Source: Sinotaia quadrata (taxonomy: Eukaryota > Mollusca > Gastropoda > Architaenioglossa > Viviparidae). Taken from it: a stretch of DNA of 64,000 bases. The notes beneath the pieces are model-generated. The model saw nothing but the letters and a program-made list of their open reading frames with translations. It was not told the DNA's origin and did not search any database. Position 1 is the stretch's first letter. Each line of letters starts with the position of its first letter. Below, piece by piece: positions 37,830-51,200 of the stretch. The stretch is from assembly GCA_028829895.1 (NCBI GenBank), contig CM054179.1:41659617-41723616 (forward strand), read 5' to 3'. The translations under genes and the position numbers were made by a program.

Positions 37830-37921
37830 GAACAAGATGGCGTGTGCTTTTCTTTGTTAGAAACTGTCCATATTTTTGATATTTTATGGACAACATATAG
37901 TTGCTTTGCTGATTGCAGAAG
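37830..37921 (+). other. Probable 5' UTR exon of SMARCE1
   Basis: Runs from the YY1-type motif to GCAGAAG|GTACTG. The first coding exon at 39287 has its own good acceptor (ctatctcttgcag) before the ATG, so a non-coding exon is required upstream; this is the best candidate. The donor is only moderate and the start site is not proven. Confidence 0.4.
37834..37842 (+). promoter_or_regulatory. YY1-type initiator motif of SMARCE1 promoter
   Basis: AAGATGGCG in a locally GC-richer patch (37.75-37.86 kb) with no TATA box. This motif typically sits at or just after the start site of TATA-less housekeeping genes. It is 1.5 kb upstream of the first coding exon and precedes a plausible donor at 37921. 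Confidence 0.45.
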
Positions 37922-40900
37922 GTACTGTCACTGTAACGTTTGTTTTTTATTTAACTAGTCATAAATCTAAACCTTTTCCTTTGCAGTTTTGCAATAATAT
38001 TGGAAAATCGTGAGGCCCGTGAAAAAACCTCAGTCATCTCCAAGTCTGAGACATTCTAAACTCTAATTAATTCACCGTATAATTGTATTGTAAAAAAAGA
38101 AAAAGGTTTTAAATCTGTCCAGGAATTAAGATTCTTAACATACACGATATATTTAGTTATTGCTATTACTAAAGGAGTATCATAATCATATACATTATTA
38201 TTATGCATTGGCGGCATGGCCATTTGATTTTTTTCTACATTCACTGATTCAGTTCGATTAGAGTTCTACTTTGCTGTAGGAGTGTAAACTGTAATATAAT
38301 AGTATTTGCTTTCAAGTTTATTTATTGTACATTTCATCCACTGTACTATTGTTAGTTTTCTAATGCTTTAATTAGTAACCCACTGTTTTTAATACATGCC
38401 ATAATAAGACATAATATTATTATTAATAAAGTTGAAACTGAAAGCTACTGTTTCAGTTTTGAGAGACCCGGATGAGTTGTGCAAACAACGCGTTGACTAG
38501 TCATTGTACTATTGCTAGAAATAAGAATTGCAGTATTAGGAACTTAGGAAAGCTTATTTTTCTACAAATGTGTTTGCACAAATATTGTCAGAAACTTATT
38601 TCCTTAACTGAACTGCTTTGCCATACACAATTTTCTTTTGTATTAGTTTACTCAGTACATGTGTACTAATTGCAGTGTAGTTAGGTAAATATAGGATTCT
38701 GCAAATAATGTTAATTCCTATTATTTACAGAGAAGATAAGTGCAAAAATGAGTTTCTGTGAGATTTGTTTATGTTATCAAGCCACTTTATATTGAAAGTA
38801 TGACACTTGACAAAAGGAAACCAAGCTCTGTACAAATGTCTCAAGCAGCTGCAAACCTTTAAAAAAGTTTAAGTTTAACTGTGTGCAGAACAAAGAAACA
38901 ACCTTGACTGATCTTAACTCTAACCCAGAGCATTTTACTTATCCACTCTGTTGTCATCATATAGTGATCTTATGCATGATCAAGAGATTTGGTTTCAATT
39001 CCACTTTTATTTTTTAACCCTAAAATAATTTCATTATCATTGATAAAAGTTGCTGGCTACTTAAACTTTGCCAAGACATTAAAATGATTTGATCATTTAG
39101 AAATGTTAATTACTGAAATATCTAATTTTTATATATATATATAAAATAAGTGTGAAGTGTATTCCTAGTCTCTTGGTCTTTAAAATTATTGGTTAGATTA
39201 GTGGAGGTTATTTTATACATTTCATTTTAGTGAAGTGATATTTTAAAGTTTGATGTCTTAAATTCAAAATGCTCTATCTCTTGCAGTTGTGATTCAGTGC
39301 ATTAAGTAGTATTTCTGACAACCAAGATACTTCAGACATGGCTCTTCCCAACTTTCGTGCCCAAACATCTCCAGTACCACGTAATGTTTAACTTTTTACT
39401 TCCTTTGTTAATATTACATTGTACAACCTTTATATTTTTAATAAACTATTTCTTCTTAAGTTATGTATCTCACATCTTTTATTTAATTCTCTTTTTTGGG
39501 TGTTCAAAATAATGTCATTCTACATAGTATTATATACTTTGTACATTGCAGGTTTGTAAAATTATATATTTTACGTGGAATTTCAAGATTATTTTTAAAG
39601 AATTGATATTTTAAAAAAATTAAGAAATTGTAAGTTTGTTTTCCTCACTTTAAGTTTAAATTGCAGTTAATCCAAATCAGAATGTATATGAATCTGTTTT
39701 ATTTTTTTATTTTTTTTGTGTATTTGTAATAAATAATGATTGTCATTATTGTATACACTAATACAGATCTGGAATGATTGTAAAATCTATGGGATCTATA
39801 TTTTATTCCTCTTGTTTGCATGAATAGGCATTTATAACTTTTAGTCATCGAATATTTAAAATATATATAGAAAAAATATTTGGGTGGTGGAATGCAGACT
39901 TCTAATTTTAAAAATTAATTATTTTAACCCTTTCAAGTTTCATCATTCATTTGGTACATAACAAAGTTAGTTAGTTAAATTGCCTTTCCCCCTAAGAAAT
40001 GGGTTAGCTAAACTTTGCTTATGCCATGCAGCATTGCGAGTAATGGAAAACTGATTAAGTTTAGTACATGCATGATATTATAATATTAATTAAATTATAA
40101 TTATATATATGTCATTTTCTGTATAAGTGTTTCCTTTTGTGACTTGAAGTACAAAAAATAAAGTCGATTAAATCTAATTATTTTACATGTTAAAGTCTAC
40201 AACAGGACCTAATGCTCACATAAAAACATTAAAACAAAAAGAAGATAAAAATGATGATGTTACAACTTATAGGAGTTTTAAAATAAAACATGCATAAACT
40301 CATAAAGCTCATGTTTCTGTTTTAGAAGGTAAAGTTGATATGTTTTACCAGACAAAAAATATTTAAAAATAAGTAGTGCAATTATCTCATTACAAATACA
40401 ACAAATATATTTTCTTTTATTAGCCTAAATTATTAATTTAATCTGGATACATATTTGTTTAAAATAGGTTATATAATTAAAATTATAACTTTGTAACATG
40501 AAAACTATTATGGCTCACATTGATAAAGAATATCAACCTTCATAAAAGTAGCTATGTTTTACTCATCTAAACATACAATGGGCTAGGTTATTATGCTGCA
40601 ATGATAATATTGAGTAATGAACAAAGTATCTGTTTAAATATAATAAGCCTAATCACAGTATTTATAATTATATTCTTGAATGTAATTCACAGGTTTTCTA
40701 CCCTTTCTCGCTCAGGTTTAAAAATACACACAGGCTATGTGAAATTTTAAATGCAAAAGAAATCATAAGGTTTGGTACATAACTATGTAAGCCATTTAAT
40801 GATTTATGATGCTGACCATTTTATTCAAAATATATAGAGATTATCAGAAATCTTAGCTGTTTTTAAAAGTCACCAACTCTGAAAATTTTGTTGCGTATAC

Positions 40901-42217
40901 TGTTGTTATAGTATGATCTTTGATGGAAATGAGAGTTATCGTTCCACATTATGGTGCTGTTGAAAAATGTAAGAAATAGTTCGTGATATTATCATCATTA
41001 TTTTATATTTATGAGTTTATAATTTTCTTTGCCAGGAGCCACAATGGAAATAAAGGCAAATTGGTATTGAAGAAGCTGAATATTTCAGAATACAGCTAAT
41101 AATTTTGGAAAAAACCATTAGTCTATGAATATTTCAATTACATTGATTATTTAAACAGCACATGGCATTAATTATGACATGTAGATGTTTAGTAATAAAA
41201 TAATGTCTTGGATCTGATTTATGTGGAAAAGAAGTGTAACAAAGAAAATGCTTTTTAAAAATACTATTTGTTAAAAATAAAATTGACTGTTTCAAGATAA
41301 AAGGTATCTAGAAAGTTGCATTAATGTATTATCACTTCTAAATTGATATGTTGAATTTGTTGGATTATTTATAATGATGAAAAATTAAAGAAAATAGCAA
41401 TATATAAGCAATTCACACAAAAAGTAGATAGTGGCATACGTCAGCAAAAACTGGCAGGCAACAGAAAGAAGTCTCTAAGTTGCTTACTTTCTCACTAACG
41501 AAAATACGGTTAATAGCGCATTGATCTGAATAAATTTGGTATCACGTGAAACATCAAATCTTTGTCTTTTCTGCTGTTTGTTTTGTGTTTATAATTTATC
41601 AAACATCATTTTGTGGGACAGAAAATCTACACACTCAACTTGAGTGACTCAAACCATGTACATCATCCACTACTATCATGGTTAAAAATGGCTTTCAAAT
41701 CTCTTTTCCGACGCTTGGGGTCAGAAAACCTTGTTTTTGCCAACTCATTCACATCATGGAAATCTAAAATTAGACTCTTTCAAAAGATGTCAGTAATCAC
41801 AATGTTCAAATGGTGACTTGCAACTCATTTCATGCTGGTGCTTCACAATTGTTTTAGTTAGATGAATAGTTTTTTGTTTTTTTTAAATATATACAATTTG
41901 TAGAAATTGTTAATTATGTTGTACTGCTTTGTTTGTGCCTTTTTTAATTTTGTTTGGTCGTGAGGTTTTTATAAATTCTAGATGTACTGTATAAAACTTA
42001 AAAGTATAAATCTATTATAAAATAATGACACTGACACTGTGACAGTACTTTATAAATAATCTAGTTACTATCAAAGTATCAAGTTAACAATAACATGTTA
42101 AATTTGCATGTTGTAAACATTTTATCTTTTGTGTGTATCTTATGAATAATCTAGTTACTATCAAGTTAACAATAACATGTTTGCACGTTGAAAACATTTT
42201 ATCTTTGTTTGTTTCAG
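37922..42217. other. SMARCE1 introns 1 and 2
   Basis: AT-rich and almost free of tandem repeats; a 50-bp-type local duplication (AATCTAGTTACTATCAA, AATAACATGTT) lies at about 42055-42195. No other coding signal. Confidence 0.5.
39338..39380 (+). CDS. SMARCE1: SMARCE1 first coding exon
   Basis: The exon begins at 39287 after ctatctcttgcag and has about 51 bases of 5' UTR before the ATG. It encodes [14 protein letters not shown] plus one base and ends at C|GTAATG. An in-frame join to exon 42218 supports it. Confidence 0.75.
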
Positions 42218-45200
42218 AGAGAGCTCGCAATACTCCAGGTACACCTCAGACATCAGAAAAGGTATGTTAATTAGATTATTTGATTTTCTTTTTTAAAAAA
42301 ATACACTATATATTCAGAATTATGATCAGCTAAAAATGAAGCTATTCATTTAGTGTCAGAAGTCTTAAAGTGTTTTGTTTTCTTAATAAAACCCTTAACA
42401 ATCCAAACCCTGTAATCAATTAACAAAAAATCTGATAAATCTCTTTTAAAAAAAATCTGAATGTATTCAAAAGTTGAGAGATACCAGATATTCTGGTTTT
42501 TGTTCGACAGCTAGAAAGCATGCAAATCACATAAAATAGACTGGGTTCGTAGAAACCTTGAAAATTCCTTGAAAAATTAAGACCATTTTGAAAAGTATTT
42601 GAATTGTATTTTGTCCTTGAAAAGCACTTGAATTTTGCCTACTAACTCTTGAATTAGTTGAGAAGTCCTTGATTTTTATATTTTAAGAAATATGTCACCT
42701 GTATTTTTCAGTTTGCATAAACATATTTATTTTAAATAAAGTGCTGTCAAAGCATTTGCAAGTCATCACTGAGTTTTTGATACTTTGGCATTCACTTCAG
42801 TTATATCTGATATATTGTTCAAAAGCTCAAGTCTTTTTTCATCTTGTATGAATGATGTTTGCTTGTATAAACCTTCCTTAAATAGTTTTCCTGGCATGCG
42901 CATTTGCCAATCCACTTATTTTAAATATACTCATTTGGGGTTAACAAAATATAAAAAATAAATTACAACTAAAATGAAGCATAGTTATCGTGTATATATG
43001 CCTTTGGAACTGTAGCTTGAAATTAAGCTAATCCTAATTTTGTTCTTTATATTCTGTAGTCTGGCCTTAATTTATTTGCATTGAATAGTTCTTTGAGAGT
43101 TTTGTGTTTTTATTTCCTTGTAAAGTTTTTAAAATGTATGCATTATTATTATATCTATTTTGATTTCCTTTAGTTGAAAAAAATTGATTTAGCTAATTTA
43201 TTTTTATAGGCTGAGAAATCAAGTGGAAGCCCATTTGTTCAGTCACCACATGGTCATCCTGGCTTTAACCCAACCAAATCCAGCGTTAAAGTCTCAGGAT
43301 CAGTAAGTTTTTTTTTTGGCCCTCAGATTGTTTATGAGTTTAATTGTATTTTAATTTGTTTATATATTATGAAAGGAATAATGCAGTACATTTTTTGTGA
43401 AAGCTCATGCAGCAGAGCAAAAAAAGCAACCAGAATATTGATTGTTTAGAAACATTTGTCCTTGCTACCAGAAGTAAGATAAGATTTATTTTAATGGGTT
43501 ATTTGTGTACAGAACTATTTTGTAAGAGAGATAAAATACATATTAGTGTGTTAGCTATAATTACAATTGAACATATGTAAAGGTACAATGAAACCTAGGT
43601 TATCAATCTTTCAAGGGACTATTTAAACTGATAAGCCAATGAGCAATGGAAAAGAGAACATGGTTATAGATTTGAGAAGTTAGTAAAAGGCAAAGGTATA
43701 TTTAGGCCTATAAAAAAAAGATTTTGATGTATGGTTACCTGACTGACCCTATTTCTGTAGACCATAGAGATTTTTCCTAATGTTTTATTTATAGATGGCC
43801 ACCTCAAAAATGAGTGAATGTGACAGTTATGAAAATTTGTATATTTATGATAATTTGGCATACTTTTTTTTCTTATTAGCAATATGCCTAACTTTTGGTA
43901 TCAAAAATTTCAAAATTGTTTATAAAGTTTTGCATACTTTCATCTTATTATTAGCCATATGCCCAACTTTTGGTATCAAAAATTTCAAAATTGTTTGCCC
44001 TCCCTGTTGAGCCATTCTCAGTCATATTGACACTGATTTCCATTTTGAGCCTTAAAATTAACTTTTATGATGGGGCACAGGAATTGATTAGTAATCAAAA
44101 AAAAAAAAAACACCCATAAAAATTGAGGTAGGTGATTCAAGCAGATGAACCAAGTGAAGTAATAATTATTTTGCTTTTACTATTTACAGAATGGTGGTAT
44201 CAAAATTAGTGAATATATGCTAATGCATTAACACTGAGTTTTCCATTTATGTGAGTTTTGTTTATGCAAATTTATGCTATCTAATATTTAGGCATCTCCC
44301 TCCAGTCTTTCTTTATTTTCTTCTTCTCTAATAAAACCATTACTGTTACTTTCAGTGTATAGTAACAACATTTGTACTTAGTCTCTGGAAGCCATTTGTT
44401 TACAATTTTTTTCACAACATGCAAAAAGTTGAATTAACAAGTGAAAATGTTAATTAATTAACGAGTGAAAATGTAGCAAACTGCTTTTTAAGAAGTGCAG
44501 AAATCATCAAATTATCTATTTTGAGAGCTTACTTTCTCTCTGGTTGTCAGTCACTATATGGATGTGCCGTATGCATAATTACAAACAAAAAGGTATGGTG
44601 GGGGAGACACTGTAGTAAAATGATGTTTTTGGTGTTCAGAATTTTCATTGAGTTGACAGCAATTTTGACATCTGTGACACTTTACAGCACGGTTTTGAAT
44701 GTTGTTTAAAATAATGTGTTATTTTTATGAAAATAAAGTTTTTTTGTGTACCCGTGTCTATTATTTTTTTTCATTTTAGAAATGTGAAAATATAGGATTA
44801 ATATATATCAGGGTTTAATAGCAGGAGTTCTGCAGAGCCCTGGTGTTTCACAAGAGGTCGCTGCAGTTCTCTGAGAGATTGTGATTGAAAAGAAATAAGT
44901 ATTATAGATGGAGTCATTTAAAAAAATATATTTCACAGGTTCCTCCAGGGTAAAAGTGTTGAGAAAGGTTGATATATATGATTATGTTAATACTAGCCAA
45001 TAGGTCTGGTTGTTACTATATAAAGTATAATACTACTCACTATTGTTAACGAGAATAATATGCTATCACTTATTTGTGTTTTGCATATCTGCAAATATAA
45101 AAAATTAATTAATGAAGATTCTGTAAGAACTAGCTCTAAGTAAATAAATACATAATATTGATCTTTTAATTGTTCTTAGTGCTTAATTAGTTAATATCCT

Positions 45201-48200
45201 TAGATCTCGTAGCACTGTACAATATGATTCTTGGGATAATGTCAGCTTCTGGCCTAGGCTAATTTTACTGTCTGGCACAAGGTGCACATTTGGAGGGAGG
45301 TTTCTGATGAGGGTGGAAAGAGAGGAGAGGAGGGTGGTTGATAGAAAAAAGTTGAAAGGGTGGCGATGATGAAGGTCAGACATTTGGTCATGGCTGGTGT
45401 TCATACTGCTGCACCTTTGTTTATTGTTATTACTGAGCACAACAATCCCATGTGATGTGTCAGTGAGAAGAAAATCCAATTAATTGAGTTATATGTATGA
45501 TCCTGCATGAAGTACAATACCTAGACTTTTCTTCCTCCCTGTCCCCTGCCTGTATATAACATATCCCAAGCTCTAGAGAGGGAGTGTCATTTAAAAAAAA
45601 ATCCAGTTGACTGGATTATTTCTCAGATATTTCACTCCAAGATTCTTGTGAAAATCCAACTCCTACACTTCACATCCTCTCAATTGCCCAGCCATCATAT
45701 AATATTCTAAAGCTTGTGGTTTTTTACATAAACATAGAACATGTCAAAATTCAACAAGAAAGAGGACTTAGTTGAAAATCTGAAAAGTTAATTTCTTCAG
45801 CCTGATATTTTATCATTATAGAAGTTGATGATAAATACAGAAAAGAAATAATTTTCATTTGGCTTTAATTGTTAATAAATGACACCTTATACCACATTAG
45901 AGAGTATTACTTATAGTCCTAAATATTTTGTTTATGTGTTGAGTGTTCTGCTGCAATCTTTCTCTTGTATTTAATACTTATATATTAATATATGACTTTT
46001 TCGTCAGTTGTGCTTTGCCATTTGTTTCTGAAGAGAAGATTCTTGATTAGGCCAGTTTTGCTCTTCATAAAAGAGTTTCTTTAGATGCATTTGCTATATG
46101 AAAATTAGTACAACAAAATTACTTTTTCACAAGTATCTGACAATATTAATTATTGTATACAATATATATGCATGTATACATAATAAATATGTACACATGT
46201 TAAATGTTATACAGTATGTGTAATTTTTAGTATAACAAGGATTAAATAATAAAATTACTACTTAAAACAAATGAAAATGTGAACATCAAATTAATTGAAA
46301 ATTACTTTTATTAATATATTTTGTACAGTATGGTGGGAGATGACACATTCTCTGTGCTCTATCTGCTTTCTTTCATCTTATTTCCTCTTTTTCAAAATGT
46401 CCATCTTTGGCATAGCCTGACATTCTATGAAGATTATTCAGATGCGATTGATGAATTAAGCAGTGTAATTCTTTGTAGCCAAAACTTTCAAACTAAATGC
46501 ATCATTTGAGTTGATAAGCTTATAAAACAAAGAATAATTAAATAATAAAAAAAAAGAAAGAGAAAAAGCAGAGCAGTTTGGTATTATAATAAATATTGGT
46601 CCAAGCCTAGGTCTTTCATTTACAGTAAGTTGAGTAATAATGAAACATTGACTGGGAATGTTAGGTTATATTTTATCAGATGTGAGCGAAAGCTTGGTTT
46701 GGGTTTAAAATCATTATACATTAAACTGAAGTCTACCTCTGTGTTGCTTTTGATTTCTTCATTATAGTGGCATAAGTTACAAATTAAACCGTCAAGAACT
46801 GAGCTCAAGAAAATTATTGTTAAAAAAATATATTAATAATTTCTGAAAAATCTGGGTAACATTGTCAAAATAAAGATTTTTGCATGTGAATTGCTGTTTT
46901 TGTGTTTACATGTTGGCTGAACTGTTTGAGACTGCATTGATAATTTTTTTTAAAATGTAAAGCTATGGCTTTGATTTTTTTTATATGCATGAAGCATTTT
47001 CCCCCTCTTTTTAGGTAAATTAAAGTTACTTTGATTGCGTTTGTTGTTCAGTAGAAGTCTGCTTTGAAAATTTCATCTCTTAGTAGAAATCCTGAGAACA
47101 GATATGTTATCATTACTCATTTAAAGATTTTAAAAGTATTTTACCAAGTTCTGAAATTACACTCCTCTCACCTAGTAAGTGTAGGACAAAGGCTTTTGTT
47201 TTATACACTGAGTGACTGGTACTACCATAATAGCAGTTGCTCAGTTGCATAAATAAAATTATAACTGATTGATTAGAGTATTTACAATGATATATCATTT
47301 ATAGTTGGGTTTTAGGTTACAAACAAGATTCATTCTTAAGGATGTTCTGTAACCCTATTTGGTTCACAAGTCAGAATCTGAATGTAAATGTTCTTGTCCA
47401 TTAATAAAACAGAAGAAAAAATAATACCTTATTTTATGGAGGAAATCCTAAAGTTTATTAATAAGGACAACATATTACCCTGCAACATGAACCATTCAGA
47501 CTGTCCAATGAATAAGAGCACAATTTAATGACTAATTTGTATGCCTTTGTATGTCTGCATTCATCCGTGACTAAATTACTATACCTCATTCTTGAAAGGT
47601 ATTAGTAACAAATAGATGTTGCTGCAATTTCATGTACTTAAAATTGACATTTTATTTGAAACTGAAAAGATTAAAATTAATGGGTGAGTGATTACTGAGA
47701 ATATGTCTGATCAGTGAAAACACAAATCACTTTATTTTATTTTCAAAATAAAAAAGATTAAACACTGGTGGGAGATAGAAACACTACGTATAATACACTA
47801 TTAACTAACACATCATCTATTCAAATTAAAAGATGCTCATGGGAAAAACATTCCACATTCCATTAAATGGATAGATAATTCATTGACTGGCTTACTGAAC
47901 CTTCATTTGTCTCATTCGATATTCTTATCTCATAAAACCATTTGACTTACAGCTTGCTTACATCTTTCTCTCTATTGTCCAAATTTAGTAAATAAAATGA
48001 ACTTTCTATTTTAAAGTTATAGCTAACCAAATTTGGGTTCTTTAGTTGTTATTTTTTTAAATTTTAAAGCCCTGTTGCCTTTATCGTACTATTTCTTATA
48101 ATTCCTTTATAATGTCAACAGCTTGATAATTATAATAAAAATAATTTTAATTTTTTCTCTGTTTAATATACATAGACGTAATTACAGTTTCTGTATATGC

Positions 48201-51200
48201 TTAACCTTCCTGTTTAATAATATTCATCTTGGCCTGAAGTATTCAGGAAGAGCTTAAAGTAATAACACGTGTTTTTCAATCTATGATACTAACATTGACA
48301 GATCTAGTTCTTTACCACAACTGCATTGAATCCTACCAATAATGAACACACTTTTATACCCCCAAAAGTATATATATAATTTCATTGTAATAAATTGATT
48401 TTATATGGAGATTTGAAGAATTTAATTTAAATTGGCAGTGATATAATTCTCTTTTTGAACTTACCAGTCTACCTTAAGGAGTAATTCAATATATGTTGTA
48501 ATTGTTTATTTAGTTTGTTTTAAATTATTATTAATTGTATGATGTATATGAGCAGATCAGTGTTATTTTTTAATAAAAATAAATGCAAGGTATTCTTTTG
48601 ATTATTTAAAAGAAAACACTGAATTCTGAGGAGGATCAATTAATATGTTAGAAGCAGCTTATTGTGTATTATTACTGTTAGATTGGCAGTATGTGTTGTG
48701 TTTGATTTATTCCCACACTAAGTTCACATTTGTTGTGTGTATTATTTTTTAGTTTGTTGTTGATCTAACTGGTTCTCTTTTTTTTCCCTTTTGTAAACTT
48801 CAGCAAAGCAAAGCAAGCTCCGGGCAGGTGAGACAAAATCTTTTGACAGTCAGGCCTCTCTGCCCGGCTTCTTTTGTTTTGCTTTTTTTCCTATTTCTTC
48901 ATATTCTTGCCAGTAATCCAGTGAAGTTAGTTCTGGCAATCTACTACAAAGAGCCCACTCAGTGATTACTAGAACAGTGAGAGATAGCACTTAGCTTCTT
49001 AGATTGTAATTTTTTGTTTTGTTTGTGTTTATTATCAGCATCTCTTGACACTTGGCATTGTATAATTGTAGTTTAACTTGGACACCTTTTCTAAATGTAA
49101 CAGAACAATGTCATTATTAGACATAAATGTAATAACATGAAATTTATGAACACATTACTAGTCGTGATATATATATATATATATTTTTTTTTTAAATAAA
49201 GAATTTTACAAATAATTTTACTACACTCTGAGAAGGAATTAAGTTTTTATAAGAAGCAAAGAAGTATCTGTTAATAATTTCTAGATGTTCTTGGCACAAA
49301 TTAAATTTCAGTCTGTTTTAGCAAAATTATGGGTTTTATTTAAAAAAAAAAAAAATAATATTTTTATTTTTTGAGGAGGTTGCATGTTTTTATTTTATGT
49401 ATAACTGCATCCAATGTTTTGGGGTGTCTACCGCACTGATATTTGTTCTCTTTTACTGATTGATGAGTATCATTAATTCATGAGGCTACTTATTCATAAC
49501 CTAATAGTTTAAAATAAAGTATGCTAGTCTGAGTGAAAGAAGGTGAGTATTATTAGTTCACTGATGATACTAGCCACTAGCATTTGGTGCACAATGAGAA
49601 TAGTAAAGACTTAATTCTTTAAAAAGAACTGCTAATTTTGACCCCCTTTTATTATCAGTAAACAATTTCCTATTTTAAAAATGTGTATATATTATTATTA
49701 ATCTGTATAGCATTTGCAGCACTGATCTGTTTTATTTTTAATAATAATTTTTTAAACATGTTATTCACACCTGTGTGTTATTTTGCACTTTGCTATTGCA
49801 ACTGTTCTACACACAATCAGAACCTTGATTACCCCTTTAAAAAAAAAAAAAAATCTTTGTTTCTTGTACTTAAAATGGTGTAGGTTCTTATGAAAAAAAG
49901 CACTGGTCACAGTTTGAAGTAATGTGCAATATGCTTGATTTTCTTTGGAGCTAAACTGAACTGTGGTGGGGACATTTTTTCTTTGAGAAGTTGAAGTTTG
50001 GAAGAAAAATATATCTGATTGTCACTTATCTTCTTCTCATATTTAATTTGGAAATATTTGTTTGAGGCCATATCACAATTTATTATACATTATTAGTCTT
50101 TATTTTTTGTGTGTGCATACTCTATGTTGTACTTTTAATTAATATAATTTTATAAGAGCTGGTTATACAGTCTTCAACTAAAAACATTAATGCTGTAAGC
50201 AGAGAAAATTAAAAAAATAGCTCTTTGGAAAGAGAAAGCATTGTCACATAGTGTGACTTTATATTTACTTCGATCATTCTACTTTATATCGTCTGTTGAT
50301 ACTTTAAGAAGTAAAAGTATGTTGCCATTACGAGTATCAGATTCTTTCTGTTTTTGACCAAGTATAGTGACATGCTGTTATTATCAGCTATATTCTGCAG
50401 TATTTCATTACTTGTTTAGTGATAGTTCTTTATCTTTAACATCACACAATTAATAACATGTTTCTGTTTGTTTAGTTACAGTACTTTGATCTTTATCAGA
50501 TATTTTCTATAATATTCTAGTTCTTTTAGTATTTTTGTAGTGGTGATACTTTTGTTTCTCCTCTTTTAGTACATATAATTACAGTACTTTGACTTCATCA
50601 GATATTTTCTGTAGTATTTTAGTCTTTGTGTAGTGGCAATTTGTTTCTTTATCAACTCACAATTAATTTACTGTTTCTTTTTCTTTCGTAGTTATCGTGT
50701 CTTTATCAGCAGTCATTTACTATAGACAGTTGTGACTGTTTAGTGTAGTCTTCAGCTGTTTATATAATGATGACTACTTCATCTTTTTCAACATTTTTCA
50801 TTTCTTGCTGGACTATATAGTCAATCTATTAGCATTACAATAAGATGTACTGCAATATTTATTTGTTCTTGTTCTGACAAAAGTATTCTTTTATTAGCAA
50901 TTATTTCCTATCATGTTTTTTTTAAAAAAAATTGTCTATGTAGTAATTTTACTTTTTCAACAACTATTATTATGACATAATTTGGTCATAAATGCTTTTT
51001 CCTTTAAAAGCTGTATTTCTTAAATAAATTATAATGATCTGTAATTTAAGAAAATTTTAATAGTAGCAGTGTCAGTTTCAGAAGAAATATATTTTATGCT
51101 TCTTCTGTTCCTTTTTAATTTATAAACAACTACACTAACACTATTGACAGCATTCTGTCACTGGCAATTTTTAACTTTATATCCTTTCCTTCTGAGTATA

